Positions 1 to 7,699 of a stretch of 64,000 bases of DNA are shown here, piece after piece. How positions within the stretch are numbered: the first letter of the stretch is position 1; every line of letters starts with the position of its first letter. The position numbers and the translations under genes were made by a program. Origin of the DNA: Pseudomonas oryzihabitans (GTDB lineage: Bacteria; Pseudomonadota; Gammaproteobacteria; Pseudomonadales; Pseudomonadaceae). Below the pieces are notes generated by a model. That model was not told the origin of the DNA, searched no databases, and worked only from the letters and a program-made list of their open reading frames with translations. Location of the stretch: contig NZ_CP021645.1 of assembly GCF_006384975.1 (NCBI RefSeq), positions 4,616,001-4,680,000 of the forward strand. Reading direction: 5' to 3'.

Positions 1-1371
1 GAAGGGCGTAATGATACCGACCAGGCCCGTGGCCAGCGCTCCAAAGGTAGCGGACAACAGGCTCGCGCCCGTTGCGAGAGTGATCAGGAAGCCGCCTGCA
101 GTGGGGTTGTCCTGTAGCCACCCGTTAACCTTCTCCAGGACCTGGGCGACGATTTCCAGTGCCTTGACGTAAGTGGGCAGGATGGTATCGCCCATTTGCC
201 GGTACAGATCGGCCTTGCGTGCTTGCAGGTTGAGCTCTGCCCCTTCGGGGGATTGCTGTGCCTGGGTAAATAGGCCATCGATACCCGCGGTTCCCCGCGT
301 CTTGGCAGCGCTCTTGTCGAGTTGATCGTGCTGTTGGTAGAGCTGGGTGAACAGTTCGGCACCGGCCTGATCGGGCAGTATGCTGCGGATGGCGTCGAGG
401 GTCTGGCGATCACCGGTGATGCCCTTGGCCTTGAGCGCGGGCAGCAAGACCTGTTGCAGCCAGGCGGCCTGGTCCTGGGCGAACAGGTCGCTGCCTTTGA
501 GCGCGCCAGCGTCTAGGGTGGCGTGGGTGCCATTGGTCTTGACCCGACCCGGATCGACCAGGCCCAGGCTCTGCAGCTTGCTCGCCGCCGCCGCGGTGGT
601 AGTGCCTTGGTAAAGGTTGCGATAGCTGGCCGATAGGCCATCGCCCACCTTTTCGCCACCCAGTTGTTGCACCAGCGGCTCAAGGCGGTTGAAGAAGGCG
701 TCGGCGTTCAGGCCGCGTGCGGCTTGCCCGCCTTTATCCAGCACCTTGAGCCATTCCGGCGCGGCGACCCGACCCTGGGTGTTGGCCAGAATCTTCTGTA
801 TGGCGTCAGCCTGCTCATTGAAGCCGGCCTCGTCCTTCAGGCCACCGCGGGCGGCGATGACCGGCAGCATGGCGGTGAATTGGGCGGATTTCGCTGCCCC
901 TTCGTCCTTGCCATAAAGAGCCTGGTTGGCGACCTGGAGTTTGGCCATGGTGGGCGCTGCCAGTTTGGCTTGGCTGATGTCGCCGAAGGCGGCCAGGGCT
1001 TGACGCACGGCGCGCAGGTTATCAGTGGTGCTGGCGCCATAGACCTGCATAGTCTTGGCTTGCGCGACGGTCTCATTGGGAACTTGGTCGCCGAGGTTGA
1101 GGACCGCGATGCGGTTGGCTTCCTGGTTGAAGCGTTTGGCTTCTTCCAAAGCGGGAGTCAGCAGGCCGAGACTCTGCTCAAGGGTATTGGAGCCCATCTC
1201 GCGCAAGGCGGACAGTCGCTCCACGCGTTTGTCGAAATCCTCGCGGCGTTTCTCAGCGGCTGTCTGAGTAGTCGCCTGGGAAGTTCCCAGGCGCTGTTCG
1301 ATGCGCTTGATGGAGGCCAGGATCTCTCTCAAGTCGGATGGCATGTTGCGGAGCTGAAGGTCATTCGCCAT
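1..1371 (-). CDS. Phage tail tape measure protein (P2 gpT-like), 3' part cut by window edge
   Basis: The frame is open from an ATG at 1371 through position 1, giving 457 residues with no stop. The start overlaps the end of the E' frame by 11 bases, the normal P2-type arrangement E-E'-T. The protein is rich in Ala, Gln and Leu with long predicted helices and many coiled-coil-like stretches. A hydrophobic Gly/Ala/Leu-rich segment appears near the cut end (about residues 425-457), as tape measures have before their C-terminal part. In the family this protein sets tail length and occupies the tube lumen. Assignment rests on gene order and composition rather than a sequence motif. Its full length would give the tail length and help tell tailocin from phage. 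Confidence 0.8.
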   Translation of the reverse strand, partial: MANDLQLRNMPSDLREILASIKRIEQRLGTSQATTQTAAEKRREDFDKRVERLSALREMGSNTLEQSLGLLTPALEEAKRFNQEANRIAVLNLGDQVPNETVAQAKTMQVYGASTTDNLRAVRQALAAFGDISQAKLAAPTMAKLQVANQALYGKDEGAAKSAQFTAMLPVIAARGGLKDEAGFNEQADAIQKILANTQGRVAAPEWLKVLDKGGQAARGLNADAFFNRLEPLVQQLGGEKVGDGLSASYRNLYQGTTTAAAASKLQSLGLVDPGRVKTNGTHATLDAGALKGSDLFAQDQAAWLQQVLLPALKAKGITGDRQTLDAIRSILPDQAGAELFTQLYQQHDQLDKSAAKTRGTAGIDGLFTQAQQSPEGAELNLQARKADLYRQMGDTILPTYVKALEIVAQVLEKVNGWLQDNPTAGGFLITLATGASLLSATFGALATGLVGIITPF

Positions 1372-1794
1372 CGGGAGCGGCTCTCATACGGGCGCGTTCG
1401 CGCCAGTCCATCAATTCGGCCAGGCCCATGGCATCGAGCTGGTCCAGTGGCCAGTGGAAGGTGATGGCGAGATCCGCCATCGCATCCTCTACGTGGCGGG
1501 GAAGAGCGCCGCCTTGTCGGACTTCTTCAGCAAAAAACCGACGATCTTCCCGCCCAGGTCGACCAGGTCGGCCGGGTCCAGGGCGCGCACCTCGGCTTCG
1601 CTCAGGCTGGGCTGGCTGATGCGCGGGACGATGCGGACGATGGCGTCGACGTTGAGGTTGAGCAGTTCGGAGAGCGACACGCCGCGCAGTTCGCCGGCAG
1701 TGGGCTTGCGCAGGGTGAGCTCTTCGATACGGGTCTCGCCGCGCTGTACGGGCTGGTCGAGGACCACGATGTTGTCTTGGGTGGTAGCGGTCAT
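1361..1794 (-). CDS. gpE-E' frameshift fusion / GpE-family tail protein
   Basis: A -1 slip at 1531-1537 joins the E frame to a downstream frame that ends at 1361. The shifted part continues AEEVRQGG and finishes with a GpE-type domain of about 39 residues containing FHWPLDQLDAMGLAELMDWR, matching the short P2 GpE family. That domain also has its own ATG at 1480, so it could be made independently, but the heptamer in the right phase favours a fusion. The tape measure start lies inside its last codons. Seen directly: heptamer, phase and open shifted frame. Known from the family: P2 and related phages make E and E+E'. Inferred: slipping occurs here. Confidence 0.75.
1489..1794 (-). CDS. Tail assembly chaperone gpE (zero-frame product)
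   Basis: A 101-residue protein, typical of the P2 gpE-type tail assembly chaperone family, lying between tube FII and tape measure T. It begins MTATTQDNIV at 1794, 53 bases after the tube gene. The family coats the tape measure while the tube polymerises. Near the C-terminus, codons GGT TTT TTG form a TTTTTTG slippery heptamer that allows a -1 shift into the E' frame, giving a longer second product as in phage P2. The unshifted product ends 13 codons after the slippery site. Confidence 0.85.
   Translation of the reverse strand: MTATTQDNIVVLDQPVQRGETRIEELTLRKPTAGELRGVSLSELLNLNVDAIVRIVPRISQPSLSEAEVRALDPADLVDLGGKIVGFLLKKSDKAALFPAT
1531..1537 (-). other. Programmed -1 ribosomal frameshift site (TTTTTTG)
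   Basis: On the minus strand the heptamer T TTT TTG sits in the zero frame as GGT TTT TTG, the X XXY YYZ pattern of -1 slippery sites and the same heptamer reported for the P2 E/E' pair. A shift enters a frame open to position 1361. Confidence 0.8.
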
Positions 1795-1847
1795 GGGGGA
1801 ATTCCTTGCAGGCTGGATCGGGCCCGCCGCAGCGGGCCCGGGAAGGG

Positions 1848-2363
1848 TCAGATGCCGAGGGCGGCGCGTTGCTGGGCCAGACGATCCTTGCCGTCGACCT
1901 TCTCGACGAAGGCCAGCAGATCGATCTCGATGACGGTGACGCCATCCACCGTCAGCTTGTAGTAGCTGCAGGTGGTGGTGATCTTGTGCTCGGTGGTGCC
2001 GCCGGCACTGGCTTCGCCCATCTCGATGGATTCGTGGCGACCACGCACGACGATCTCCACGGCGGTGACGTCGCCGCTGTCGTCCCGCTGGTAGGCACCG
2101 GCGAAGCGCAGCGGTACGGCGTCGGCACCGACCGCGCCGAATTGCTTGAGCGCCGTCAGGTCCAGACCGCCGAGGGTCCATGCCAGCTGGATACCCTCTT
2201 CGCTGAGGCCCATGTCGGCCTTGACCGGGCCGCTCATGCCGGCGCCGCGGAAGGCTTCCATCTTGCGTGCCAGCTTGGGCAGGGTGCAGGACTTGGCAAC
2301 GCCCAGGTAGCTGTTGCCGTCGTTGAACAGGTTGAGGTTCTTGAGGGTGCGGGGCAGGGCCAT
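1848..2363 (-). CDS. Major tail tube protein FII
   Basis: 171 residues, the usual size of P2-type tube protein FII, directly downstream of the sheath gene (45-base gap). It begins MALPRTLKNLNLFNDG, a characteristic tube-protein N-terminus (family members open with a short basic stretch and a NLF-DG element). This protein polymerises into the inner tube around the tape measure and is driven through the target envelope on sheath contraction. It is the first gene after the sheath and precedes gpE, as in P2. No oddity was seen. Confidence 0.93.
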   Translation of the reverse strand: MALPRTLKNLNLFNDGNSYLGVAKSCTLPKLARKMEAFRGAGMSGPVKADMGLSEEGIQLAWTLGGLDLTALKQFGAVGADAVPLRFAGAYQRDDSGDVTAVEIVVRGRHESIEMGEASAGGTTEHKITTTCSYYKLTVDGVTVIEIDLLAFVEKVDGKDRLAQQRAALGI

Positions 2364-2408
2364 GGGATGCTCTCCAGAGGCACGCCCAGGGGGCGCGCCG
2401 GATCAGGT

Positions 2409-3575
2409 TCAGGCGTTGACGCGGGCGGCGAAGTCGACCAGGAAGCGGTCGGTGATGCGCTGGCGCAGGGTGAGGTCTTCCAGCGGCGGCACTGGGGTGT
2501 AGTCGTAGTCGAGGAACAGCTTGCCGGCCTTGAGCGACTCCTTCTCGTTGCCGTCGGCGTCGTACCAGCACTCGCCGCCCAGCAGGTAGCCCTGGCGGGT
2601 CAGCTCGCGGAACTTGGCGTTGATGCCTTCGACGATGTCGCGCACCAGGCTCGGGTGCATGGGCCGGTCGTTGGCCCAGAAATGCGCCTCGGCCATGGTG
2701 TCGGCCAGCACCTGGGCGGTACGGGTGTAGTTCTCGAAGGCGAACAGCGGATCGGCGCTGGTGGTGCGCGAGCCCCAGAAGCGGTAGCCGTCGTGGTTGA
2801 TCAGGGTGGTGACCTGCTTGCCGTTCAGGTAGTCGCTGTCGGTGGCGGTGTTCTGCAGATCCCAGAACACGTCCTTGCTGATGCCGGTGACGCCGTCGAC
2901 GGCCACGTTGGACAGGGTCTTGTGCCAGCCGACGCTCTGGTCCAGTTGGGCGCGCAGGCCCAGGGCACGGGCGGTGGCGTTGGCGGTGACGGTGGTGTTG
3001 GTGGTGGTGGACCAGGCCAGGAAGTCGGGCCAGTGCAGCATCAGCTCGCGGGCACCGAACTTGCCGCGGTAGGTGACCGCGTCTTCCTTGGTGGCGCAGC
3101 CGTTGCAGCTGGCGTAGACGAAGCCGCGCAGCTGCTTGGCGATGGCGACCAGGGCAGTGGTCACTTCCAGGGTGTCCAGGCCGGGCACGCCGAGGATGCG
3201 CGGGGTGACACCGAGCTGGGCCTTGGCGGCCAGCAGGGCCTTCATGCCAGTGTACTTGCCGTTGGCCGCACCGCCGATGATGTTGCTGGTCAGTTCGGCG
3301 GCGTTGGCGCCGTCGGCGACCCGTACCACCACCACGAGCGGCTGGGACTGGTCGGCGATCGCCTGCAGCGAAGCCGCCAAGGTGCCCTTGGTGCCGGCCT
3401 TGGCGACCGCCGCCTGGACGTTGGTGAGCAGGACGGGAGTGTCCAGCGGGAAAGCGGTGGCGTCGGCGTCGCTGGCGGTGCAGACCATGCCGATGACCGC
3501 GGTGGAAACGGTGGAGATGGAGCGAGTGCCTTCGTTGATTTCGAGGACACGGACGCCGTGATGATAGTCAGCCAT
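2409..3575 (-). CDS. Tail sheath protein FI
   Basis: 388 residues, matching P2-type and R-pyocin sheath proteins. The chosen ATG at 3575 gives MADYHHGVRVLEINEGTRSI, the conserved sheath N-terminus; longer in-frame readings have no family support. Later features include a central FWGSRTTS-like segment and the C-terminal LDYDYTPVPPLEDLTLRQRI region that makes the inner contacts. The protein forms the contractile outer sheath. It follows cassette C after a terminator-like repeat, so sheath and tube may also have their own promoter in the 3576-3667 gap. The gene fixes the locus as a contractile (myovirus/R-type) tail. Confidence 0.95.
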   Translation of the reverse strand: MADYHHGVRVLEINEGTRSISTVSTAVIGMVCTASDADATAFPLDTPVLLTNVQAAVAKAGTKGTLAASLQAIADQSQPLVVVVRVADGANAAELTSNIIGGAANGKYTGMKALLAAKAQLGVTPRILGVPGLDTLEVTTALVAIAKQLRGFVYASCNGCATKEDAVTYRGKFGARELMLHWPDFLAWSTTTNTTVTANATARALGLRAQLDQSVGWHKTLSNVAVDGVTGISKDVFWDLQNTATDSDYLNGKQVTTLINHDGYRFWGSRTTSADPLFAFENYTRTAQVLADTMAEAHFWANDRPMHPSLVRDIVEGINAKFRELTRQGYLLGGECWYDADGNEKESLKAGKLFLDYDYTPVPPLEDLTLRQRITDRFLVDFAARVNA

Positions 3576-3600
3576 GAGGGTTTGCCTGCGCAGATGGTTA

Positions 3601-3674
3601 GGTGACGTTGCACAGGCTGGCGCAATCCCTTGCGCCTGTCGTGGCAAGGGGGTTGTGGGGAGCGGGGCTACAAG
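3601..3674 (-). repeat. Cassette-boundary repeat with hairpin, copy 1 (downstream of cassette C)
   Basis: These 74 bases align without gaps to 6654-6727, with about 52 identical positions by eye. The ends are almost identical: GCTACAAG side, a shared GGGGGTTGTG block and CACAGGCTGGCG. The middle differs in sequence but forms a hairpin in both: here GCGCAA-TCCC-TTGCGC. The copy overlaps the stop codon of the chaperone gene and ends 26 bases before the sheath start. It may be a weak terminator or a recombination scar. Confidence 0.6.
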
Positions 3675-4111
3675 TCGGAGTTCGAAAAGAGGCTGGCCAG
3701 CCACTCGGGCGCTACCGGGCGGCTGTGCTGGTCGGGAAAGCCGGAGGCCCGGGGCCAGTCACGCAGATCCAATCGGTAGGCCTGCAGCTCGCGGTATTGC
3801 GCGTCGGTCAGGGAGGTAGCACGTGCGGCCTCCAATTCGTCGCGGTGACGGACTACTAGGTAGTCGGTGCCGACGAGACGCTTGTCGCGCCAGGAGCGCT
3901 CGGCGGCGGCGCGTTGGTCTTGGCTAGGGGCCGGCGGATCTTGTAGCCGCGGCTGGCCATCCGCGGCGCTGACGATCCGTTGGCCCTGGGTCTGGCCATC
4001 GAGCAGCGCCTGGTAGTGCGCTTCGCTCAGGGCGACGGCATCGCTGGGTAACTCGTCTATGACACCTGCATGACAAAAGCCAGCCAGGGAGGGGCTCCAG
4101 TAGAGATTCAT
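3668..4111 (-). CDS. Tail fibre assembly chaperone, cassette C
   Basis: 147 residues beginning MNLYWSPSLAGFCHAG. An ATG six bases upstream (4117) overlaps the fibre stop as ATGA, but the GGAG motif lies about 8 bases from 4111 and only 2 from 4117, so 4111 is chosen. The central part (residues about 55-130) with repeated Arg, Asp and Ala and a WRDKRLVGTDYLVVRHRDEL-like segment matches the Caudovirales tail-fibre assembly family found behind R-pyocin fibres. In that family the protein helps the cognate fibre fold and trimerise. It differs in size and sequence from the chaperones of cassettes A and B, as expected if each serves its own fibre. Confidence 0.8.
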   Translation of the reverse strand: MNLYWSPSLAGFCHAGVIDELPSDAVALSEAHYQALLDGQTQGQRIVSAADGQPRLQDPPAPSQDQRAAAERSWRDKRLVGTDYLVVRHRDELEAARATSLTDAQYRELQAYRLDLRDWPRASGFPDQHSRPVAPEWLASLFSNSDL

Positions 4112-4113
4112 GA

Positions 4114-5031
4114 TCATTCTCCTATCGCGAAGACGCGGATGAGTCGGCTGCCGTCTATTTCCGAATACAGAAAACCTTCCAAGCTGTTGCGGCTGCCGCC
4201 TTCGACGGTGAGGCAGACTTTGCTCGGTGTGCACCCGCTGCCCAGGACCGCGAATTTTTGCAGGCACTGGGTCGGGAAGGTGGTAGGCAGGGTGACCTGC
4301 CAGGCAACGATCTGGCCGGCGCTGTGGCTCACTGAAAACTCGGCCCATTGCAGGATCTGGCCACTTATTAACCGCGTGAAGCCATTGGGTGAGTTCAGCT
4401 TGGTGAAGAGCGCCAGGCGGCCAACCTCGATGTTGTCGATGCGCAAGACTAGGTTCGAGGAGGAATTCTCGGTACCGCCCTCGGCGAAGAGACCGGTGTC
4501 GCCATCGGCACCGAAGGTGTAACCCGATTGGTAGGAGGCATCCAGCGCCGCTGGAGCACCCTTGGGAACGCGTAAGCCACAGTAGGCCTGCAACGGCCCC
4601 TTGAGACTGCCTTCCAGCAGCACCTTGCCACCCGCCACCAGTTTCAAGCGATCCTCAGCGTTGCTGAAGAGGCCGGTATCGGCATCGAAGACGAAGCCTC
4701 CGGTATTGGTGTCGCCGACCTTGCCGCGCAGCGGCCCTTCCATTTGGCCACCGGCGAGCGGCAGCTTGGTGGCGTCCTGGACGGTGATATCGGAGCTACC
4801 GTCGAAGGCCACGCCATTGATCTTGCGCCAGGTAGCCAGGCGGGCGGCTAGGGTGGCAATGCGGCTGCCATCGAGCAGACCGTCCAAGCGCGTCTTGAGC
4901 CAGCGGGTGCGGTTGGCCAACTGGTTGGCTTGGCGGTTGGAGATGCCGTCCGCACCGCCGACCACCGGGTCGCTTTTCTCGATCTGGTAGATCCCGTCTT
5001 CATACTGGTTCTGTTCGGTGAGATTGGCCAT
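4114..5031 (-). CDS. Tail fibre protein, cassette C (gp53-like tip)
   Basis: 305 residues. The N-terminus MANLTEQNQYEDGIYQIEKS differs from the DUF3751-type N-termini of the cassette B and second cassette A fibres, so it probably docks on its own gpI. The middle holds two GLF-type repeats (DADTGLFSNAED and GADGDTGLFAEGG), a short-repeat shaft as in other fibres. The last 75 residues, with GFTRLISGQILQWAEFSV and a terminal VFAIGE, resemble the gp53-like fibre C-terminal domain (an ILQWG-type start followed by beta strands). The start codon shares one base with the gpI stop. Role: host-receptor binding. Confidence 0.82.
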   Translation of the reverse strand: MANLTEQNQYEDGIYQIEKSDPVVGGADGISNRQANQLANRTRWLKTRLDGLLDGSRIATLAARLATWRKINGVAFDGSSDITVQDATKLPLAGGQMEGPLRGKVGDTNTGGFVFDADTGLFSNAEDRLKLVAGGKVLLEGSLKGPLQAYCGLRVPKGAPAALDASYQSGYTFGADGDTGLFAEGGTENSSSNLVLRIDNIEVGRLALFTKLNSPNGFTRLISGQILQWAEFSVSHSAGQIVAWQVTLPTTFPTQCLQKFAVLGSGCTPSKVCLTVEGGSRNSLEGFLYSEIDGSRLIRVFAIGE

Positions 5032-5600
5032 CAGGCGACTCCGTAGGTGAAGCTTCCGTCGTAGTGGAAGGTGCCGCTGTGGTCATTGAGCGCGGCGGTG
5101 AAGTTGAGGGACAGCAGTTCGCAGCGCGCCGGGGCGACGTCGGCCAGGGTGCTGCGGATCAGCGACGCCTGGGCGATGCTGATGGGTTGCCGGACGTACA
5201 GCCGGTATTGGGCCCAATGCTCGGCATGGCTGTGGAAGCGCTCGCCGTCGTAGGCGTAGCGGGCGTCGTAATGACCGCCCTGGGCGCCTTCGAGCAGGGT
5301 GAAGTCCTGGTTACCGAGCAGGTTGGCCAGCGCCCGACGCACCGCGCCGCGAGTACCCTTGTGGCGATGGATGCGCACCGAGTCGGCAATGACCTGACGC
5401 TTCTTGTCCTCGCCCCAGTTGGCATCCCAGTCGTCCACCGAGACGGCCCAGGCCAGCCAGGGCAGCAGGCCGGCCGGGCACCGCCAGGGATTCCAGAGAT
5501 CGCGCAAGGGCACCGGCAGCGCCGCGAGGTCGGCGCCGGCCGCGGCCAGGGCCTTCTCGAGGCGGGTGCGGTTGGGTGGCAGCAGCGACTCAGGCGTCAT
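5031..5600 (-). CDS. Baseplate/tail protein I, cassette C
   Basis: 189 residues. The first 90 (SLLPPNRTRLEKAL, then LPVPLRDLWNP, LLPWLAWAVSVDDWD and a KKRQVI segment) match the tail protein I family and align with the other two gpI copies. After about residue 95 the sequence is unrelated to them and ends NDHSGTFHYDGSFTYGVA. In P2, gpI joins J and W in the baseplate and connects to the fibre. It overlaps the J gene by 11 bases. The conserved half plus private half suggests a common baseplate contact and a fibre-specific dock. Confidence 0.88.
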   Translation of the reverse strand: MTPESLLPPNRTRLEKALAAAGADLAALPVPLRDLWNPWRCPAGLLPWLAWAVSVDDWDANWGEDKKRQVIADSVRIHRHKGTRGAVRRALANLLGNQDFTLLEGAQGGHYDARYAYDGERFHSHAEHWAQYRLYVRQPISIAQASLIRSTLADVAPARCELLSLNFTAALNDHSGTFHYDGSFTYGVA

Positions 5601-6495
5601 CGAGGATCTCCGTGGTCAGGCTGATGGCACTGCAATAGGCAGCCTGATCGGCGGTTACCGCGAGGTCGTTGGCCGGGCTGACCAGGCGCACGTTATGCAC
5701 GCCGCTCTGGTGTAGGGCGGCGAACAGGCCGGAGCGGGTGATGTCCTTGCCCAAGGCATGGCGCTCGGCGACATAGGCCTGGGCCTTGGCCAGGGCGTTT
5801 TGCCGGACCACGGTCAGTTCGGGGCCAGGGTAGAGCTGCAGGGTGGCCTTAACCTCGTAGGTAAGGACCGTGGCGGCACCGACCTCGACGGTGTCGCACA
5901 GCGGGCGCACGTCTTCATCGTTGAGGGTGGTCGCCACCTGGGCCAGCAGGGCGGAGTCGGGGGTGCCATCGCCCGTGGCCGCGAGCACCACCACCCGTAC
6001 CGTGCCCTGGACTGGCCGCAGGATGGCGACGTCCTTGACCTGGGGCGTGGCGGACAGGGCGTGGTAGCGATAGGCGTTGCGCGAGCCGGCGGTGGTGAAG
6101 CCCTCCAACGCCAGCTGGGTACGCTGGCGCAGGCGCTCGTCGCTTTCATAGACGGCTGCGCGTGGCGGCTTGGCAGTGAGATCGGCTGGCGTCACCAGCG
6201 CCCGCGTGACCCCGTACCAGGCAGCCAGGTTTTCCAGGTCGCTGCCGGTCGCATAGGCCAGCAGCGTAGCCTTGGCGCCTTCGTTGATGCGCTGGCGCAG
6301 CAGCAGTTCGCGATAGGTGCTCTCCTCGAGCAGCTTGGTCAGCGGCTCGGATTCCAAGGCCAGCCGGGCGGCCAGCGCCTCTTGCTCGGCCACCGGCCAG
6401 AGGGCGAGCAGGCGCGCCTTGCGTTGGGCCAGCAGCGTCTCGAAGTCGAGGGGCTCGACGACGGTGGGTGAGGGGAGTTGCGAGAGATCGATCAT
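5590..6495 (-). CDS. Baseplate protein J, cassette C
   Basis: 301 residues, gpJ family. It opens MIDLSQLPSPTVVEPLDFET, a few residues shorter than the other J copies, which carry extra residues before IDLSQLP. Other shared blocks are LALESEPLTKLLEESTYREL, LLRQRINEGAKATLLAYA, DVAILRPVQGTVRVVVL and LNDEDVRPL. gpJ forms the baseplate wedge edge in P2-like tails. A 225-base gap precedes it, so this cassette may have its own promoter, unlike J of cassette B, which overlaps W. It is the most upstream gene of cassette C. Confidence 0.9.
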   Translation of the reverse strand: MIDLSQLPSPTVVEPLDFETLLAQRKARLLALWPVAEQEALAARLALESEPLTKLLEESTYRELLLRQRINEGAKATLLAYATGSDLENLAAWYGVTRALVTPADLTAKPPRAAVYESDERLRQRTQLALEGFTTAGSRNAYRYHALSATPQVKDVAILRPVQGTVRVVVLAATGDGTPDSALLAQVATTLNDEDVRPLCDTVEVGAATVLTYEVKATLQLYPGPELTVVRQNALAKAQAYVAERHALGKDITRSGLFAALHQSGVHNVRLVSPANDLAVTADQAAYCSAISLTTEILDDA

Positions 6496-6653
6496 GGGTG
6501 GACTCCGCGAGGATGAGGCGGGCGGGAGAAGCCGGGCGTGCGCGCTCTATGTTCCGGAACGCGACTGGAGCGAAGTCGAGAAGGGCGACGCCCAGAACGG
6601 GACGGGCGCCGGAGCGTTGCGGGAGCGGCCATGGAGGAAAGCGCCGGGAAAAG
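6496..6653. other. Inter-cassette spacer between the frameshifted NlpC-like gene and J of cassette C
   Basis: No credible gene was seen here. Together with the adjoining repeat it makes a 225-base gap in an otherwise tightly packed cluster. A promoter for cassette C could lie here, but no clear -35/-10 pair was recognised. Confidence 0.5.
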
Positions 6654-6727
6654 GATGACGCTGCACAGGCTGGCGGACCCGGCGAGCCGGGTCATGGGGT
6701 GGGGGTTGTGGTGGGGGGCGCTACAAG
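6654..6727 (-). repeat. Cassette-boundary repeat with hairpin, copy 2 (upstream of cassette C)
   Basis: This is the partner of 3601-3674, with the same length and ungapped. The hairpin arms are GACCCGG and CCGGGTC around a short loop, different in sequence from copy 1 but in the same place, so structure is kept while bases changed. It overlaps the stop codon (ATC TTG TAG) of the NlpC-like gene. The two copies bracket cassette C exactly. Confidence 0.6.
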
Positions 6728-7148
6728 ATTGCGTTCAGAGTCGAAGCCCAGCGGACAGCCTCGGCCAGTTGCCCCGGGCTGTAGCGGTGTGGCTGCTCCA
6801 GCCCTAGAGCCTGGGCGCAGAACTCCGAGCAGAACCAGCGCGACCGGCTCTGGAAGCCGGTCGGCAGGATCTGGCTGCCGAGGATGCCGAGCCAGTCGTA
6901 ACCGGCGCCGACTTCCTGCTCGAGCAACTGTTCGACGTGGGTCGGCTGGAGCCAGGGCAGGGGCAGGAAGTCCCAGACCGCTGGGTCTGGCTCGATGACC
7001 TTGGCGCGGACACCGCCGTCCCTGGGGAGCTGGAGATGAAGCGGCCATCCGGCAGCACCAGCTCACAGTGGGAATAGGGGCTGCGCGTCCAGGTGCGGAT
7101 GAGCCGGTCGAAGGTGTCGCCAGGGGCCTTGTAGAACCCCAGGCGCAT
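6721..7148 (-). pseudogene. NlpC/P60 or YiiX-like tail-associated hydrolase, frameshifted
   Basis: Two frames together make a protein of about 142 residues. The first frame starts at 7148 (MRLGFYKAPGDTFDRLIR) and includes SPYSHCELVLPDGRFI, with a candidate catalytic His in SHCE. The second continues with RDGGVRAKVIEPDPAVWDF, then VGAGYDWLGILGSQ and RWFCSEFCAQAL, with a candidate catalytic Cys. A one-base loss in a CCCC run (7024-7027) breaks the frame; one more C restores SSSPRDGG. Such genes occur behind fibre genes in Pseudomonas tail loci. It may be a true mutation or a base-call error. The start shares one base with the chaperone stop. Confidence 0.75.
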
Positions 7149-7690
7149 CACTGCGGCGCCGTCCAGGTGATGGCCTTGATCTCGGCAAGAGTCGTGGCCT
7201 TGGCCAACTGCTGTTCCAGAGCGATCTTGCGGGCAATGCAGGCATTGATGGCATTCTTGCCGTCGGTGCCTACCTGCTGGATCTGGGGAGCGGTGTGGGG
7301 GCGGTAGGCCCAGGTGCCGGTGGCGTCCTGGCACCAGAACGGTGTGGTCCAATCCTCGGCCAGGCCGGGAATGAGGGAGGCCAGCACGGACGCCTGCAGA
7401 TTGCTCTGGTCGGTCAGCTTGGCCGGGTAGCGGTGTTCTGAACCCAGGGCCGCTGAGACGAAGCCTTCAAGGATGGTGGCGTCGCAGGCTCCGGCGATCA
7501 CCGCTCGGATCACATCCTTGTCGTGCTGAGGGTCGTAAATACTTGGGTCGCCCGAGTCGCTCCAAACGACAGATTGGCCCTTGAACGCCTCGTACTGTTC
7601 TGGGCTGATCTCGACAGCGTCTTCCGGGATCTGCGCGTGTAATTGGCTGAGATAGAGCCCGCGGGTTGAGCGAGAAACGAAGTATTTCAT
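7148..7690 (-). CDS. Tail fibre chaperone-like protein, DUF4376 type, cassette B
   Basis: 180 residues. The N-terminal part MKYFVSRSTRGLYLSQLHAQ looks like a fibre-assembly leader. The C-terminal part, with HRYPAKLTDQSNLQASVLAS, then FWCQDATGTWAYRPHTAPQ and a DGKNAINACIARKIALEQQL helix, fits the DUF4376 family found next to phage fibres. It lies 9 bases behind the fibre gene and its stop touches the start of the NlpC-like gene. It is probably a fibre maturation or assembly factor, but the precise role is not known. The closest cluster neighbour in type is the 197-residue protein of cassette A. Confidence 0.75.
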   Translation of the reverse strand: MKYFVSRSTRGLYLSQLHAQIPEDAVEISPEQYEAFKGQSVVWSDSGDPSIYDPQHDKDVIRAVIAGACDATILEGFVSAALGSEHRYPAKLTDQSNLQASVLASLIPGLAEDWTTPFWCQDATGTWAYRPHTAPQIQQVGTDGKNAINACIARKIALEQQLAKATTLAEIKAITWTAPQ

Positions 7691-7699
7691 GGGGCCTCC

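Noticed and set aside
1806..3605. Plus-strand open frame of about 600 codons opposite sheath and tube
   Set aside because: Low-complexity Gly/Val/Ala translation, antisense to two confident tail genes.
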